Origin: a bacterium
GTDB taxonomy: Bacteria; Sysuimicrobiota; Sysuimicrobiia; Sysuimicrobiales; Segetimicrobiaceae
Length of the DNA stretch: 53,082 bases
Direction of reading: 5' to 3'
Assembly: GCA_035945995.1 (NCBI GenBank)
Contig: DASYZR010000063.1
Coordinates: 1 to 53,082 of the forward strand
A program made the position numbers and the translations under genes. The number at the start of each line of letters is the position of its first letter. Position 1 is the first letter of the stretch. Below are positions 40,019 through 47,947 of this stretch, piece by piece. Below the pieces are notes generated by a model. The model did not search any database and had not been told where the DNA came from. It saw only the letters and a program-made list of their open reading frames with translations.

Positions 40019-40049
40019 GTCTAGTGCCCACGTACAACTGGGACTAGAC
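40019..40049 (-). promoter_or_regulatory. Inverted repeat upstream of the pilin-like gene
   Basis: GTCTAGTGCCCA at 40019-40030 and TGGGACTAGAC at 40039-40049 pair over 11 bases with one bulged G around an 8-base loop. It lies between the stop of the TIM-barrel gene and the start of the pilin-like gene, both leftward. There is no T-run. It could be an operator, an attenuator or the 3' end of the upstream operon. Confidence 0.5.
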
Positions 40050-40054
40050 ACAGG

Positions 40055-40885
40055 TCACGCGACGTATGTGCGGTAGCCCGCCTTCATGAGCTCGAGCACG
40101 TCGTCCCCGGGCATCGCGGCGATCGCGCGATTGAAGATCTCCACCTCGACCGGCCCCGTGTAGCCGGCCGCGTCGACCGCGCGCTTGAGCCGGCGCAACT
40201 CGATCACGCCGTCGCCCATCATCCCGCGTCCGTGCAGGACGTCCGGGAGCGGTGTGATCCAGTCGCTCACGTGAAACCCGAAGATCTGCCGGCCGGCGCG
40301 CGCGATCTCCGCGCACACCGCCGGATCCCACCACACGTGGTAGACGTCCACGACGACGCCGACGGGGGCGCCGGCGCATCGCGCCGCGATCGCGTTCGCC
40401 TCCGCGAGCGTCGTGATGACCGAGCGATCCGCGGCGAACATCGGATGCAGCGGCTCGATCGCCAGCCGGACGCCGTGCGCGGCGGCATGGGGTGCGAGAT
40501 CGGCGACGGCGTCCTCCACCCAACGCCGCGCGGCCTCGAGGTCGCAGCCGCCGAGCCCCCCGCAGACCAGCACGAGGGTGTCGGTGCCCAGGTCCCGCGC
40601 CTCTTCGATCGCGCGCCGGTTGTCCGCGATGCGCGCGCGCCGCTCCGCCTCGCTCGGCGCGGGGAACCATCCCCCGCGGCACAGACTGGAGACCCCCACA
40701 CCGGCCTCGCGGGCGGCACGGGCGGCTCTCGCGACGCCGACCTCGGCCACCTTCTCGCGCCACAACCCGATCCAGCGAAGGCCGTGGCGGGCGCATCCTT
40801 CCACCGCCTCCGGGACGCTCCAGGCGGGGATCGTCATCTGGTTCAGGCTGAGGCGTACGCCGTCGTCGGACGGAGCGGCCGGCAT
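40055..40885 (-). CDS. Sugar phosphate isomerase/epimerase (AP-endonuclease-2 TIM barrel)
   Basis: A 276-residue TIM-barrel protein of the xylose isomerase-like/AP endonuclease 2 superfamily. Metal-ligand positions typical of the group are Glu in RLAIEPLHPMF, Asp and His in VVVDVYHVWWDP, His in IFGFHVSDWI and the final Glu in GPVEVEIFNRAI. MGDGVIELRRLKRAVDAAGY is the usual late motif. ATG at 40885 is four bases after the DUF993 stop. It is the last gene of the Gfo/Idh/MocA-DUF993-isomerase operon. Related enzymes isomerise, epimerise or dehydrate (keto)sugars and inositol derivatives. Confidence 0.88.
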   Translation of the reverse strand: MPAAPSDDGVRLSLNQMTIPAWSVPEAVEGCARHGLRWIGLWREKVAEVGVARAARAAREAGVGVSSLCRGGWFPAPSEAERRARIADNRRAIEEARDLGTDTLVLVCGGLGGCDLEAARRWVEDAVADLAPHAAAHGVRLAIEPLHPMFAADRSVITTLAEANAIAARCAGAPVGVVVDVYHVWWDPAVCAEIARAGRQIFGFHVSDWITPLPDVLHGRGMMGDGVIELRRLKRAVDAAGYTGPVEVEIFNRAIAAMPGDDVLELMKAGYRTYVA

Positions 40886-40889
40886 GACC

Positions 40890-42059
40890 CTAGTCGACCC
40901 CCACCACCGCCATAACTCTCCGGAAGCGATCGGCGGCGAGCTCGGGGTCCCGGAGCAGCCGGGCGCGATCCGCCAGCACGAGGATCCCGGCGAGGTGGCC
41001 GACCGAGCGGGCGCTTTCCAGCCCGCCGACCATGCGGAAGTGGCTCTGGTGCCCGTTCAGGTACGCGAGAAACACCACGCCGGTCTTGTAGTGGCAGGTC
41101 GGTATCTGAAAGATATGCCGCGCGAGCGGGACCGTGGGCGCAAGGATCGCCTCGTAGGCGTCCGTGTCGCCGCGATCGAGCGCCTGAATTGCCGCGGATG
41201 CCGCGGGCGCGATGGCGTCGAAGATACCGAGCAGCGCGTGGCTATGGAGGCGGCCGTCGCCGCGGATCAACTCCGGATAGTGGAAATCGTCGCCGGTATA
41301 CACGCGGACTCCCGCGGCGTGGAGCCGCCCCCGCACGTCGACCTCCCGGCCGCGGTCGAGCAGGGAGATCTTGACCCCGTCGATCTTGGGCGCGTGCTCG
41401 CTCACGATCTCGACGAACGTCCGGGTCGCCGCGTCCAGGTCGTGCGACCCCCAGTACCCGGCGAGTTGGGGGTCGAACATCTCGCCGAGCCAGTGAATGA
41501 TTACGGGACGGCGGACCCGCGAGAGAACCTGTCCGTACACCCGCAGGTAGTCCTCGGGGCCCCTGGCCCGTGACGCGAGGTGCCGGCTGGCCATGAGCAC
41601 GACCGCGGCGCCTTCATCTTCGATGAAGGCGCACTGCTCGTCGTACGCGCCCTGGATCTCGTCGAGGCCCACCCGTGCGCCGGCCGGCAGTTGATCGGTG
41701 TTCGCGCCGCAGGCGAGCCTCCCCCCGGCGCACCGGGCCTCGGCCGCGGTCCGCCGGATGAGCTCGCGGCACGCGTCCCAGTCCAGGCCCATTCCCCGCT
41801 GGGCCGTGTCCATCGCCTCGGCCACCGCCAGCCCGAGTGACCAGAGATACCGGCGGTAGGCCAGGGTCGCATCCCAGTCCAGGTGCGCGACCGAGTCCGG
41901 CGTGTTCTCGGCCAGCGGATCGGCGACGACGTGGACCGCCGCGTACGCCACGCGGGTTCGCAGCGCCACACCGGGCGCCCCGAACGGCGAGGCGGGCCCC
42001 AGCTCGTAGCGGCTCAGGGTCCCGTCCTCGCGAGGCAGCGTCACCGCCGCGCGGACCAT
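40890..42059 (-). CDS. DUF993-family (dihydrodipicolinate synthase-like) protein
   Basis: A 389-residue protein of the DUF993 group, distantly related to class I aldolases of the dihydrodipicolinate synthase type. Family features include LDWDATLAYRRYLWSLGLAVAEAMDTAQRGMGLDW, RPVIIHWLGEMFDPQLAGYWGS, a likely Schiff-base Lys in KIDGVKISLLD and GDDFHYPELI. ATG at 42059 is chosen because GGAGG lies just upstream; GTG at 42071 would place that site inside the gene. It sits between a Gfo/Idh/MocA dehydrogenase and a TIM-barrel isomerase, a combination pointing to stepwise sugar breakdown with an aldolase step; the reaction itself has not been identified to my knowledge. Confidence 0.82.
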   Translation of the reverse strand: MVRAAVTLPREDGTLSRYELGPASPFGAPGVALRTRVAYAAVHVVADPLAENTPDSVAHLDWDATLAYRRYLWSLGLAVAEAMDTAQRGMGLDWDACRELIRRTAAEARCAGGRLACGANTDQLPAGARVGLDEIQGAYDEQCAFIEDEGAAVVLMASRHLASRARGPEDYLRVYGQVLSRVRRPVIIHWLGEMFDPQLAGYWGSHDLDAATRTFVEIVSEHAPKIDGVKISLLDRGREVDVRGRLHAAGVRVYTGDDFHYPELIRGDGRLHSHALLGIFDAIAPAASAAIQALDRGDTDAYEAILAPTVPLARHIFQIPTCHYKTGVVFLAYLNGHQSHFRMVGGLESARSVGHLAGILVLADRARLLRDPELAADRFRRVMAVVGVD

Positions 42060-42092
42060 GCGTTCCTCCACGTCTTCCCCTACCGGCGACCG

Positions 42093-43244
42093 TCAGAGCG
42101 CGAGCGCCGGAACCTCGATCCAGCGCCCCTCGCGCCACGAACGCATCCCGGCCTCGGCCAGCTGCAGGCCCTTCGCCCCCTCGGGGAACGACCAGGGGAA
42201 GGGCTCGTCGCGGGCCACGTGCCGCAGAAAGAATTCCCACTGTACCTTGAAGGCGTTGTCGAACGGTTCGTTGTCCGGCACGTCGAGCCAGTGCTGCCGG
42301 TAGGCGGTCTGCGGCGCCTCGTCCGGATTCCATACGGCCCTCGGCGTGTTGGCGCGGTGCTGCGTCCGGCACGTCCACAATCCGGCGACGGCGCTGCCGT
42401 CGGTGCCGTCCACCTGGATGCTGAGCAGCTCGTCACGGTAGACGCGCACGCACCACGACGAGTTGAACTGGACGACAATCCCGTCGCCGGCCTCGAAGAT
42501 CGCGTACGCCGCGTCATCGGCCGTCGCGGCGTACGTCTCGCCGCGCTCGTCGACCCGCCGTGGGATGTGCGTGGCCCCGGCGCAGACGACGCGCCGCACC
42601 GGCCCCACGAGGCGCTCCAGGACGTAGCACCAGTGCGGAAACATGTCGGCGATGATGCCGCCGCCGTCCGCCGTCCGGTAGTTCCAGGAGGGACGCTGAG
42701 AGGGCTGCCAGTCGCCTTCGAACACCCAGTACCCGAACTCTCCCCGGACGGCGAGCACCCGTCCGAAGAAGCCGCCGTCCACGAGCCGCCGGAGTTTCCG
42801 GATGCCCGGAAGGAACAACTTGTCCTGCACGATCCCGGTCCGGACGCCCGCGGTGCGCGCGAGCCGCACCAGGTCGAGGCCGGTCTCGAGGTCTTCGGCG
42901 AGCGGCTTCTCGACGTAGACGTGCTTCCCCGCGCGGATCGCGCGGCGGGTCGGCTCGGCGCGGGCGGACGTGACCTGCGCGTCGAAGTAGACGTGCGCCG
43001 CCGGATCCCCCAGGCACGCGTCCAGATCGGTGCTCCACCGCTCGAGCCCGAACCGACCGGCCAGCGCGGCCAGCTTCTCGGAATCGCGGCCGACGAGGAT
43101 CGGCTCCGGCCAGATCACGTCGCCGTCCGCCAGCGCGACGCCGCCCTGGCCGCGAATGGCCATGATCGACCGTGCCAGGTGCTGGTTGGTGCCCATGCGG
43201 CCGGTCACGCCGTTCATGATGATGCCTACCGTCTGCCGCGCCAT
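42093..43244 (-). CDS. Gfo/Idh/MocA-family oxidoreductase
   Basis: A 383-residue NAD(P)-dependent dehydrogenase, somewhat unlike the copy at 15.7 kb. The N-terminus VGIIMNGVTGRMGTNQHLARS is a variant dinucleotide fold; AIRAGKHVYVEKPLAEDLETG holds the conserved EKP lysine; DMFPHWCYVLERLVG has the His of the second catalytic motif. ATG at 43244 follows AAGGAG on the minus strand. It is the first gene of the leftward arm and is divergent from the Tat-type sugar-binding protein, with a LacI-type palindrome between them, so both arms are probably under one repressor. Confidence 0.87.
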   Translation of the reverse strand: MARQTVGIIMNGVTGRMGTNQHLARSIMAIRGQGGVALADGDVIWPEPILVGRDSEKLAALAGRFGLERWSTDLDACLGDPAAHVYFDAQVTSARAEPTRRAIRAGKHVYVEKPLAEDLETGLDLVRLARTAGVRTGIVQDKLFLPGIRKLRRLVDGGFFGRVLAVRGEFGYWVFEGDWQPSQRPSWNYRTADGGGIIADMFPHWCYVLERLVGPVRRVVCAGATHIPRRVDERGETYAATADDAAYAIFEAGDGIVVQFNSSWCVRVYRDELLSIQVDGTDGSAVAGLWTCRTQHRANTPRAVWNPDEAPQTAYRQHWLDVPDNEPFDNAFKVQWEFFLRHVARDEPFPWSFPEGAKGLQLAEAGMRSWREGRWIEVPALAL

Positions 43245-43327
43245 GCCCGAACTCCTTCGTCCGCCCCGCCACGAACGCGTGTTTCCCCGCCCGCCACAGC
43301 GAGACGACAGGAGATTCGGGGCCGGGA

Positions 43328-43343
43328 TAGAAACCGATTTCTA
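43328..43343. promoter_or_regulatory. LacI-family operator-like palindrome
   Basis: TAGAAACCGATTTCTA: six-base arms TAGAAA and TTTCTA flank a central CCGA, with the CG at the centre that is typical of LacI/GalR sites, and further GGG/CCC outer matches. It lies in the divergent region, about 40 bases before the binding-protein ATG and 84 bases from the Gfo/Idh/MocA start. A LacI-type repressor is encoded at the end of the rightward operon. Confidence 0.72.
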
Positions 43344-43381
43344 CCCAATGCCCGTGGGGACCTGCGAGGGGGTGGAACGGT

Positions 43382-44677
43382 ATGCAACGGCTTCGGCGGC
43401 GAGCGTTCCTTCGTCTGACGGCCTTCGCCGCGGCCGGCGGCGCCCTGCTCGGTCGCGCGGCGGCGCAGACCCCGCTCACGCTTCGCATCATGTGGTGGGG
43501 ATCGAAGACCCGGCACGATCGGACCATCAAAGTGCTCGAGATGTACCAGGAGAAGAACCCCGGGATCAAGTTCACCTACGAGTTCACAGGGTTCAACGAC
43601 TACTGGACGCGGCTCGCCACCATGGCCGCGGGCGGCAACCTGCCCGACATCATCCAGCAGGACTACGCGCGGCTCGACGAGTGGGTGGCCAACCGCCTTA
43701 TGATCCCCCTCGACGACTACGTGAAAGACGGCACGATCGACCTCGCCCGGGTCCCGAAGGTCAGCATCGACGGCGGGCGCATCGGCGGCAAACTGTACGC
43801 GATCAACCTCGGCAACAACTCCCAGTCCATGCTCCTGGACGTCGATGCGTTCAAGCGGGCCGGCGTTCCGCTGCCCAATCAACGGTGGACCTGGCAGGAC
43901 TTCGAGCAGATCTGCATGGCGATCCACGATAAGGCGGCGATCTTCGGCTCGGGCTACGCGCTCTCCGATCCCCAAATGTGGAAATCCGTCTACATCGGGC
44001 AGGGACAGTGGGTCTTCGCCAAGGACGGCCGGTCGATCACCGTCGACGACGGGCCGTTCGTCGAGTACCTGAAGATGCTGCTGCGCCTGCAGAAGGCCGG
44101 CGCCGTTCCCTCCCGCCAGCAGGAGATCAGCGAGTATCACGACAACATCGAAGCGCAGCCGATCGTGCCGGCCAAGGCCGCGACGTCATATCAGTGGAGC
44201 AACCAGGTCGTGGCCGAGGATGCGGCCGGCGGCAAGGACCGCCACTACGCGGTCACGCATCTGCCGCGGCCCAAGGGCGGCCGGCCGTCGAACTACCTCA
44301 AGCCGTCGCAGTTCTTCTCGATCACGTCGCACTCCAAGCATCCGAAAGAGAGCGCGGCGGTCATCGACTTTTTCACCAACTCGATCGAAGCCAACCGGGT
44401 GCTGCTGGCCGAGCGGGGCGTGCCCATCGCGCCGAAAGTCCAGGAGGCCCTCAAGCCGCTCTTGAAGCCGATCGACCTCGAGACGTTCCGCTACGTGGCC
44501 CGCGTCCAAACCGACGGCAGCCCGCTCCCGCCGCCCGACCCGCGGAACGAGGGGCCGTTCGAGAACAACGTCTTCACACCGCTCGTGCGCGACGCGGTGC
44601 TGCTCGGAAAGATCACGCCGGAGGAAGGCGCCCGGATCCTCAAGGCCGAGGGCAACAAGGTGCTGGCCAGGTCGTAG
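43382..44677 (+). CDS. Sugar ABC transporter substrate-binding protein (family 1, Tat leader)
   Basis: A 431-residue periplasmic protein. The leader MQRLRRRAFLRLTAFAAAGG contains a twin-arginine motif (RRAFLR) and ends at GRAAAQT without a lipobox. Family 1 features are LRIMWWGSKTRHDRTIKVLEMY, KNPGIKFTYEF, GGNLPDIIQQDYARL and the C-terminal DFFTNSIEANRVLLAERGVP. ATG at 43382 follows a GAGGGGGTGGAA stretch. It heads an operon with two permeases, a GH4 alpha-glucosidase and a LacI regulator, so the ligand is probably an alpha-glucoside or a related oligosaccharide. A LacI-type palindrome lies just upstream. Confidence 0.92.
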   Translation: MQRLRRRAFLRLTAFAAAGGALLGRAAAQTPLTLRIMWWGSKTRHDRTIKVLEMYQEKNPGIKFTYEFTGFNDYWTRLATMAAGGNLPDIIQQDYARLDEWVANRLMIPLDDYVKDGTIDLARVPKVSIDGGRIGGKLYAINLGNNSQSMLLDVDAFKRAGVPLPNQRWTWQDFEQICMAIHDKAAIFGSGYALSDPQMWKSVYIGQGQWVFAKDGRSITVDDGPFVEYLKMLLRLQKAGAVPSRQQEISEYHDNIEAQPIVPAKAATSYQWSNQVVAEDAAGGKDRHYAVTHLPRPKGGRPSNYLKPSQFFSITSHSKHPKESAAVIDFFTNSIEANRVLLAERGVPIAPKVQEALKPLLKPIDLETFRYVARVQTDGSPLPPPDPRNEGPFENNVFTPLVRDAVLLGKITPEEGARILKAEGNKVLARS

Positions 44678-44692
44678 GCGCCCCGGGATCGC

Positions 44693-45655
44693 GTGATCAC
44701 CGACCTTCTGCAGGCCCCGCGCCGAACGGGACCGGCGACCGACCGCGGCGCCCGCCGCCTGCGTCTGCGGCGCGAAACCCTCGCGGGCTATCTGTTCATC
44801 GCGCCGTGGCTCGCCGGATTCCTCGCCTTCACGGTCATTCCCATCGTCGCGTCGCTCGGGCTGGCCTTCACGAGCTACAACATCCTCTCGCCGACGCTCC
44901 GCTGGGTCGGCCTGGAAAATTTCCAGCGCATGTTCACGGAGGATCTGCGCTACTGGACCGCGGTCAGGCAGACGTTCTATTTCGCGTTCACGTCGGTCCC
45001 CTTGAAACTGGCGTTTGCGCTCGCGCTCGCCCTGCTGATGAACCGGCCGAGCCGGCTGGCGGGCGGCTACCGGGCGCTCTACTACCTCCCCTCGATCGTG
45101 GGGGCGAACGTCGCGGTCGCGGTGATGTGGCGGCAGATCTTCGGCGCGGACGGCGTGGTCAACGCACTCCTGGCGGCGCTCGGCATGCCGGCGCACACCG
45201 CGTGGCTGGGAAACCCCGCGACGGCGATCTGGACGGTGGTGGCGCTCGCGGTGTGGGAGTTCGGATCGCCGATGCTCATCTTTCTCGCGGGGCTCAAACA
45301 GATCCCCGCGGAGCTCTACGAGGCCGCGGCGCTCGACGGCGCCGGCACCCTGGCGAGGTTCCGGCGGGTGACGCTGCCCCTCCTCAGCCCCATCATCTTT
45401 TTCAATTTCGTCGTGCAGATGATCTTCGGCTTCACGGTGTTCACGTCGGCGTTCATCATCTCCGGCGGCACGGGCTCGCCGCTCGACAGCCTGCTCTTCT
45501 ATCCCCTGTACCTGTACCAAAAGGGGTTCCGGGATCTCGAGATGGGGTACGCCGCCGGCATGGCGTGGGTCTTGCTCGTGGTCATCGCCGGCCTCACCGC
45601 GCTGATCTTCAAGTCCTCCCGCTACTGGGTCTTTTACGCCCAGGACGAGGGGTAG
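44693..45655 (+). CDS. Sugar ABC transporter permease (MalF-like)
   Basis: A 320-residue inner-membrane subunit starting at GTG 44693. A basic cytoplasmic tail is followed by helix 1 (TLAGYLFIAPWLAGFLAFTVIPIVASLGLAF). The EAA loop is ELYEAAALDGAGTLARFRRV. FTSAFIISGGTGSPLDSLLFYPLYLY is typical of the MalF/UgpA family. It is 15 bases after the binding-protein gene and 6 bases before the partner permease. Confidence 0.92.
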   Translation: MITDLLQAPRRTGPATDRGARRLRLRRETLAGYLFIAPWLAGFLAFTVIPIVASLGLAFTSYNILSPTLRWVGLENFQRMFTEDLRYWTAVRQTFYFAFTSVPLKLAFALALALLMNRPSRLAGGYRALYYLPSIVGANVAVAVMWRQIFGADGVVNALLAALGMPAHTAWLGNPATAIWTVVALAVWEFGSPMLIFLAGLKQIPAELYEAAALDGAGTLARFRRVTLPLLSPIIFFNFVVQMIFGFTVFTSAFIISGGTGSPLDSLLFYPLYLYQKGFRDLEMGYAAGMAWVLLVVIAGLTALIFKSSRYWVFYAQDEG

Positions 45656-45661
45656 ACGACG

Positions 45662-46504
45662 ATGCCGGCACGAACCGCGCTCCGAGGCCTCGCCTACCAC
45701 GCTTTCATGATCGGCTTCGGGTTCGTGATGCTCTACCCGCTGCTGTGGCTGTTAGCCAGCTCGCTGAAAGGGCCCGCGGAGATCTGGACCAACGTGTCGT
45801 CGCTCATCCCGAGATTGCCGACCGGGGAGAACTACGTCCGCGGCTGGGCGGGGTTCGGCGGCGTGTCGTTCGCCACGTTCTACAAGAACTCGTTCTTCTA
45901 CGCCGGCCTCGGTACGATCCTGACCGTCTGCTCATCGGCCGCGGCGGCGTACGGCTTCGCCCGGATCCGGTTCACCGGGCGGCGGTTCTGGTTCGCGGTG
46001 ATGATGTCGACGCTGCTGCTGCCGGTGGAAGTCCAGATCGTTCCGCAGTACATCCTGTTTACGAAGCTCGGGTGGCTCAACACCTACCTGCCGCTCCTGG
46101 TCCCCAAGGTGGGCGGCCAGGCGTTCTTCATCTTCATGATCATGCAGTTCATCCGCGGCGTCCCCGCCGAGCTCGACGATGCGGCGGCGATCGACGGCTG
46201 CAACAAGGTGGGGATCTTCTTCCGGGTGGTGCTGCCGCTCATCACGCCGGTCCTCGTCGCCGCGGCGATCTTCTCCTTCTACTTCACCTGGAGCGACTTC
46301 CTGAACCCGCTGATCTACCTGAACGACCCGAACCTGTACACCATCTCGGTGGCCCTCCGATCGTACGCCGATCCGGCCGGGGCGACGGATTGGGGCGCGG
46401 TGTTCGCCATGTCGGCGCTGTCGCTTGCGCCGGTGTTCGTGATCTTCATTCTGCTGCAGCGCTACCTGGTGCAGGGCATCAGCACGACGGGCTTGCGGGG
46501 ATAG
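45662..46504 (+). CDS. Sugar ABC transporter permease (MalG-like)
   Basis: A 280-residue inner-membrane subunit. MalG-type features are FVMLYPLLWLLASSLKGPAEI, YGFARIRFTGRRFWF, the EAA loop DDAAAIDGCNKVGIFFRVVLP and the terminal LLQRYLVQGISTTGLRG. ATG at 45662 directly follows the first permease. The ATPase is not encoded in the window. Confidence 0.93.
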   Translation: MPARTALRGLAYHAFMIGFGFVMLYPLLWLLASSLKGPAEIWTNVSSLIPRLPTGENYVRGWAGFGGVSFATFYKNSFFYAGLGTILTVCSSAAAAYGFARIRFTGRRFWFAVMMSTLLLPVEVQIVPQYILFTKLGWLNTYLPLLVPKVGGQAFFIFMIMQFIRGVPAELDDAAAIDGCNKVGIFFRVVLPLITPVLVAAAIFSFYFTWSDFLNPLIYLNDPNLYTISVALRSYADPAGATDWGAVFAMSALSLAPVFVIFILLQRYLVQGISTTGLRG

Positions 46505-46540
46505 CGGCCGCATCACCGGGACGACGGGAGGGAAACTTCG

Positions 46541-47935
46541 ATGAAGATCGGGTTTATCGGCGGCGGCAGCGTGCAGTGGACGCCCATGCTCGTGGCGGAC
46601 CTGGCGATGAACCGCGCGCTTGCCGGCGCGGAGCTGGTCCTGCACGACATCGACGCCGACGCGCTGGCCTTGATGGCCCGGGCCGGCCGCCGGGTCGTCG
46701 AGCAACTCGACGGGCGGATGACAATCACCACCAGCACCGAGCGCGCCGAGGCGCTGCGCGACGCCGATTTCGTGATCCTCTGCGTGGCGATCGGCGGCCT
46801 GCGCGCGATGGGGAGCGACCTTGCCATCTCGCAGCGCCACGGCATCCATCATACGGTCGGCGACACGGTCGGGCCGGCGGGGCTGGCCCGCGGCCTGCGC
46901 CACGTCCCGTTCGCGGTGCAGGTGGCCCGCGAGATGGAAGCACTGTGCCCCCGTGCCTGGCTGCTGAACTTGACGAACCCGATGACGACGATCTGCCGGG
47001 GCGTCACGCGGGCAACCGCCATTCGCACCGTGGGACTCTGTCACGAGGTGGATCTCTTTCGCGTCAACCGGCTGGCGCCGTGGTTCGGGGTGCCGGCCGA
47101 GACGATCACCGTCGAGGTCGCCGGCGTCAATCACCTCCCGGCGATCCTCGGCCTTCGTCTTGGCGACCAGGACGGCATCGCGGCGCTGCGGGCGTGGCTG
47201 GACCGGCACAGTCCGTTCGAGTTCATGGGGGACCACGCCCCGGAGCCCCACCGGGACGTCTTCAGAGACCGCCTCGCCGTCAAGCTGACCCTGTTCGACC
47301 AGCTCGGCGTGCTGTTCGGGGCCGGCGATCGCCATCTCGCCGAGTTCTTCCCGTCCTTCATTTCCGACGCCGCCGACCGGGGCGCGCGCTACGGCGTGCT
47401 GTTGACTACGGTCGAGCACCGGATGGCCAACGGGCAGGCCCGGCGGGCGTGGGCGGAGCGCTTCGTCGCAGGCGAGCGGGCGACGCTCCAGCATTCCGCG
47501 GAGACCCTGGCGCCGGTGATGGCCGCGCTGGCCGGCGGACCCTCGGGCCGGTTCGTCGTCAACGTCCCGAACCGCGGGCAGATCGACAACCTGCCGCGGG
47601 ACGCGGTCGTGGAATGCGTCGCCGAGGTCGATGCCCTCGGCATCCGGCCGGTGGCGGTCGGGGCGCTGCCCCTTCCGCTGTACGCGGCGGTCGCGCCGCA
47701 TCTCGCCTGGCAGGAACTCGTCGTCGAGGCGGCGCTCACGGGGAGGCGGGCGGCGGCGCGGGCGGCGATGGCGGTCGATCCGATGGTCGGAGATCCCGCG
47801 ATCGTGGATCCATTGCTCGACGAGTTGCTGGCGGCCAACGCGCCGTTCGTCCATGCCACGGAAGGAGGCGGCCCCGCGCAAAGCGCGGGGCAGGCTCGCG
47901 CGGCGTCGCACCCGACGGCGTCCGGACGCGCCTAG
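46541..47935 (+). CDS. Glycoside hydrolase family 4, probable alpha-glucosidase
   Basis: A 464-residue NAD+- and metal-dependent glycosidase that cleaves by oxidation and elimination. The dinucleotide motif KIGFIGGGSVQWTP is at the N-terminus. The metal ligands are Cys167 in GLCHEV and His198 in GVNHLP, with NLTNPM before them. The CHEV form of the Cys motif marks alpha-glucosidases (AglA-like) in this family, rather than the CHS of alpha-galactosidases or the CDMP/CNVP of phospho-glucosidases, which suits an unphosphorylated substrate taken up by an ABC importer. ATG at 46541 has a GGGAGGG site. The Ala/Gly/Ser-rich last 30 residues are an unusual tail. Confidence 0.9.
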   Translation: MKIGFIGGGSVQWTPMLVADLAMNRALAGAELVLHDIDADALALMARAGRRVVEQLDGRMTITTSTERAEALRDADFVILCVAIGGLRAMGSDLAISQRHGIHHTVGDTVGPAGLARGLRHVPFAVQVAREMEALCPRAWLLNLTNPMTTICRGVTRATAIRTVGLCHEVDLFRVNRLAPWFGVPAETITVEVAGVNHLPAILGLRLGDQDGIAALRAWLDRHSPFEFMGDHAPEPHRDVFRDRLAVKLTLFDQLGVLFGAGDRHLAEFFPSFISDAADRGARYGVLLTTVEHRMANGQARRAWAERFVAGERATLQHSAETLAPVMAALAGGPSGRFVVNVPNRGQIDNLPRDAVVECVAEVDALGIRPVAVGALPLPLYAAVAPHLAWQELVVEAALTGRRAAARAAMAVDPMVGDPAIVDPLLDELLAANAPFVHATEGGGPAQSAGQARAASHPTASGRA

Positions 47936-47947
47936 GGGCCCGCGACG

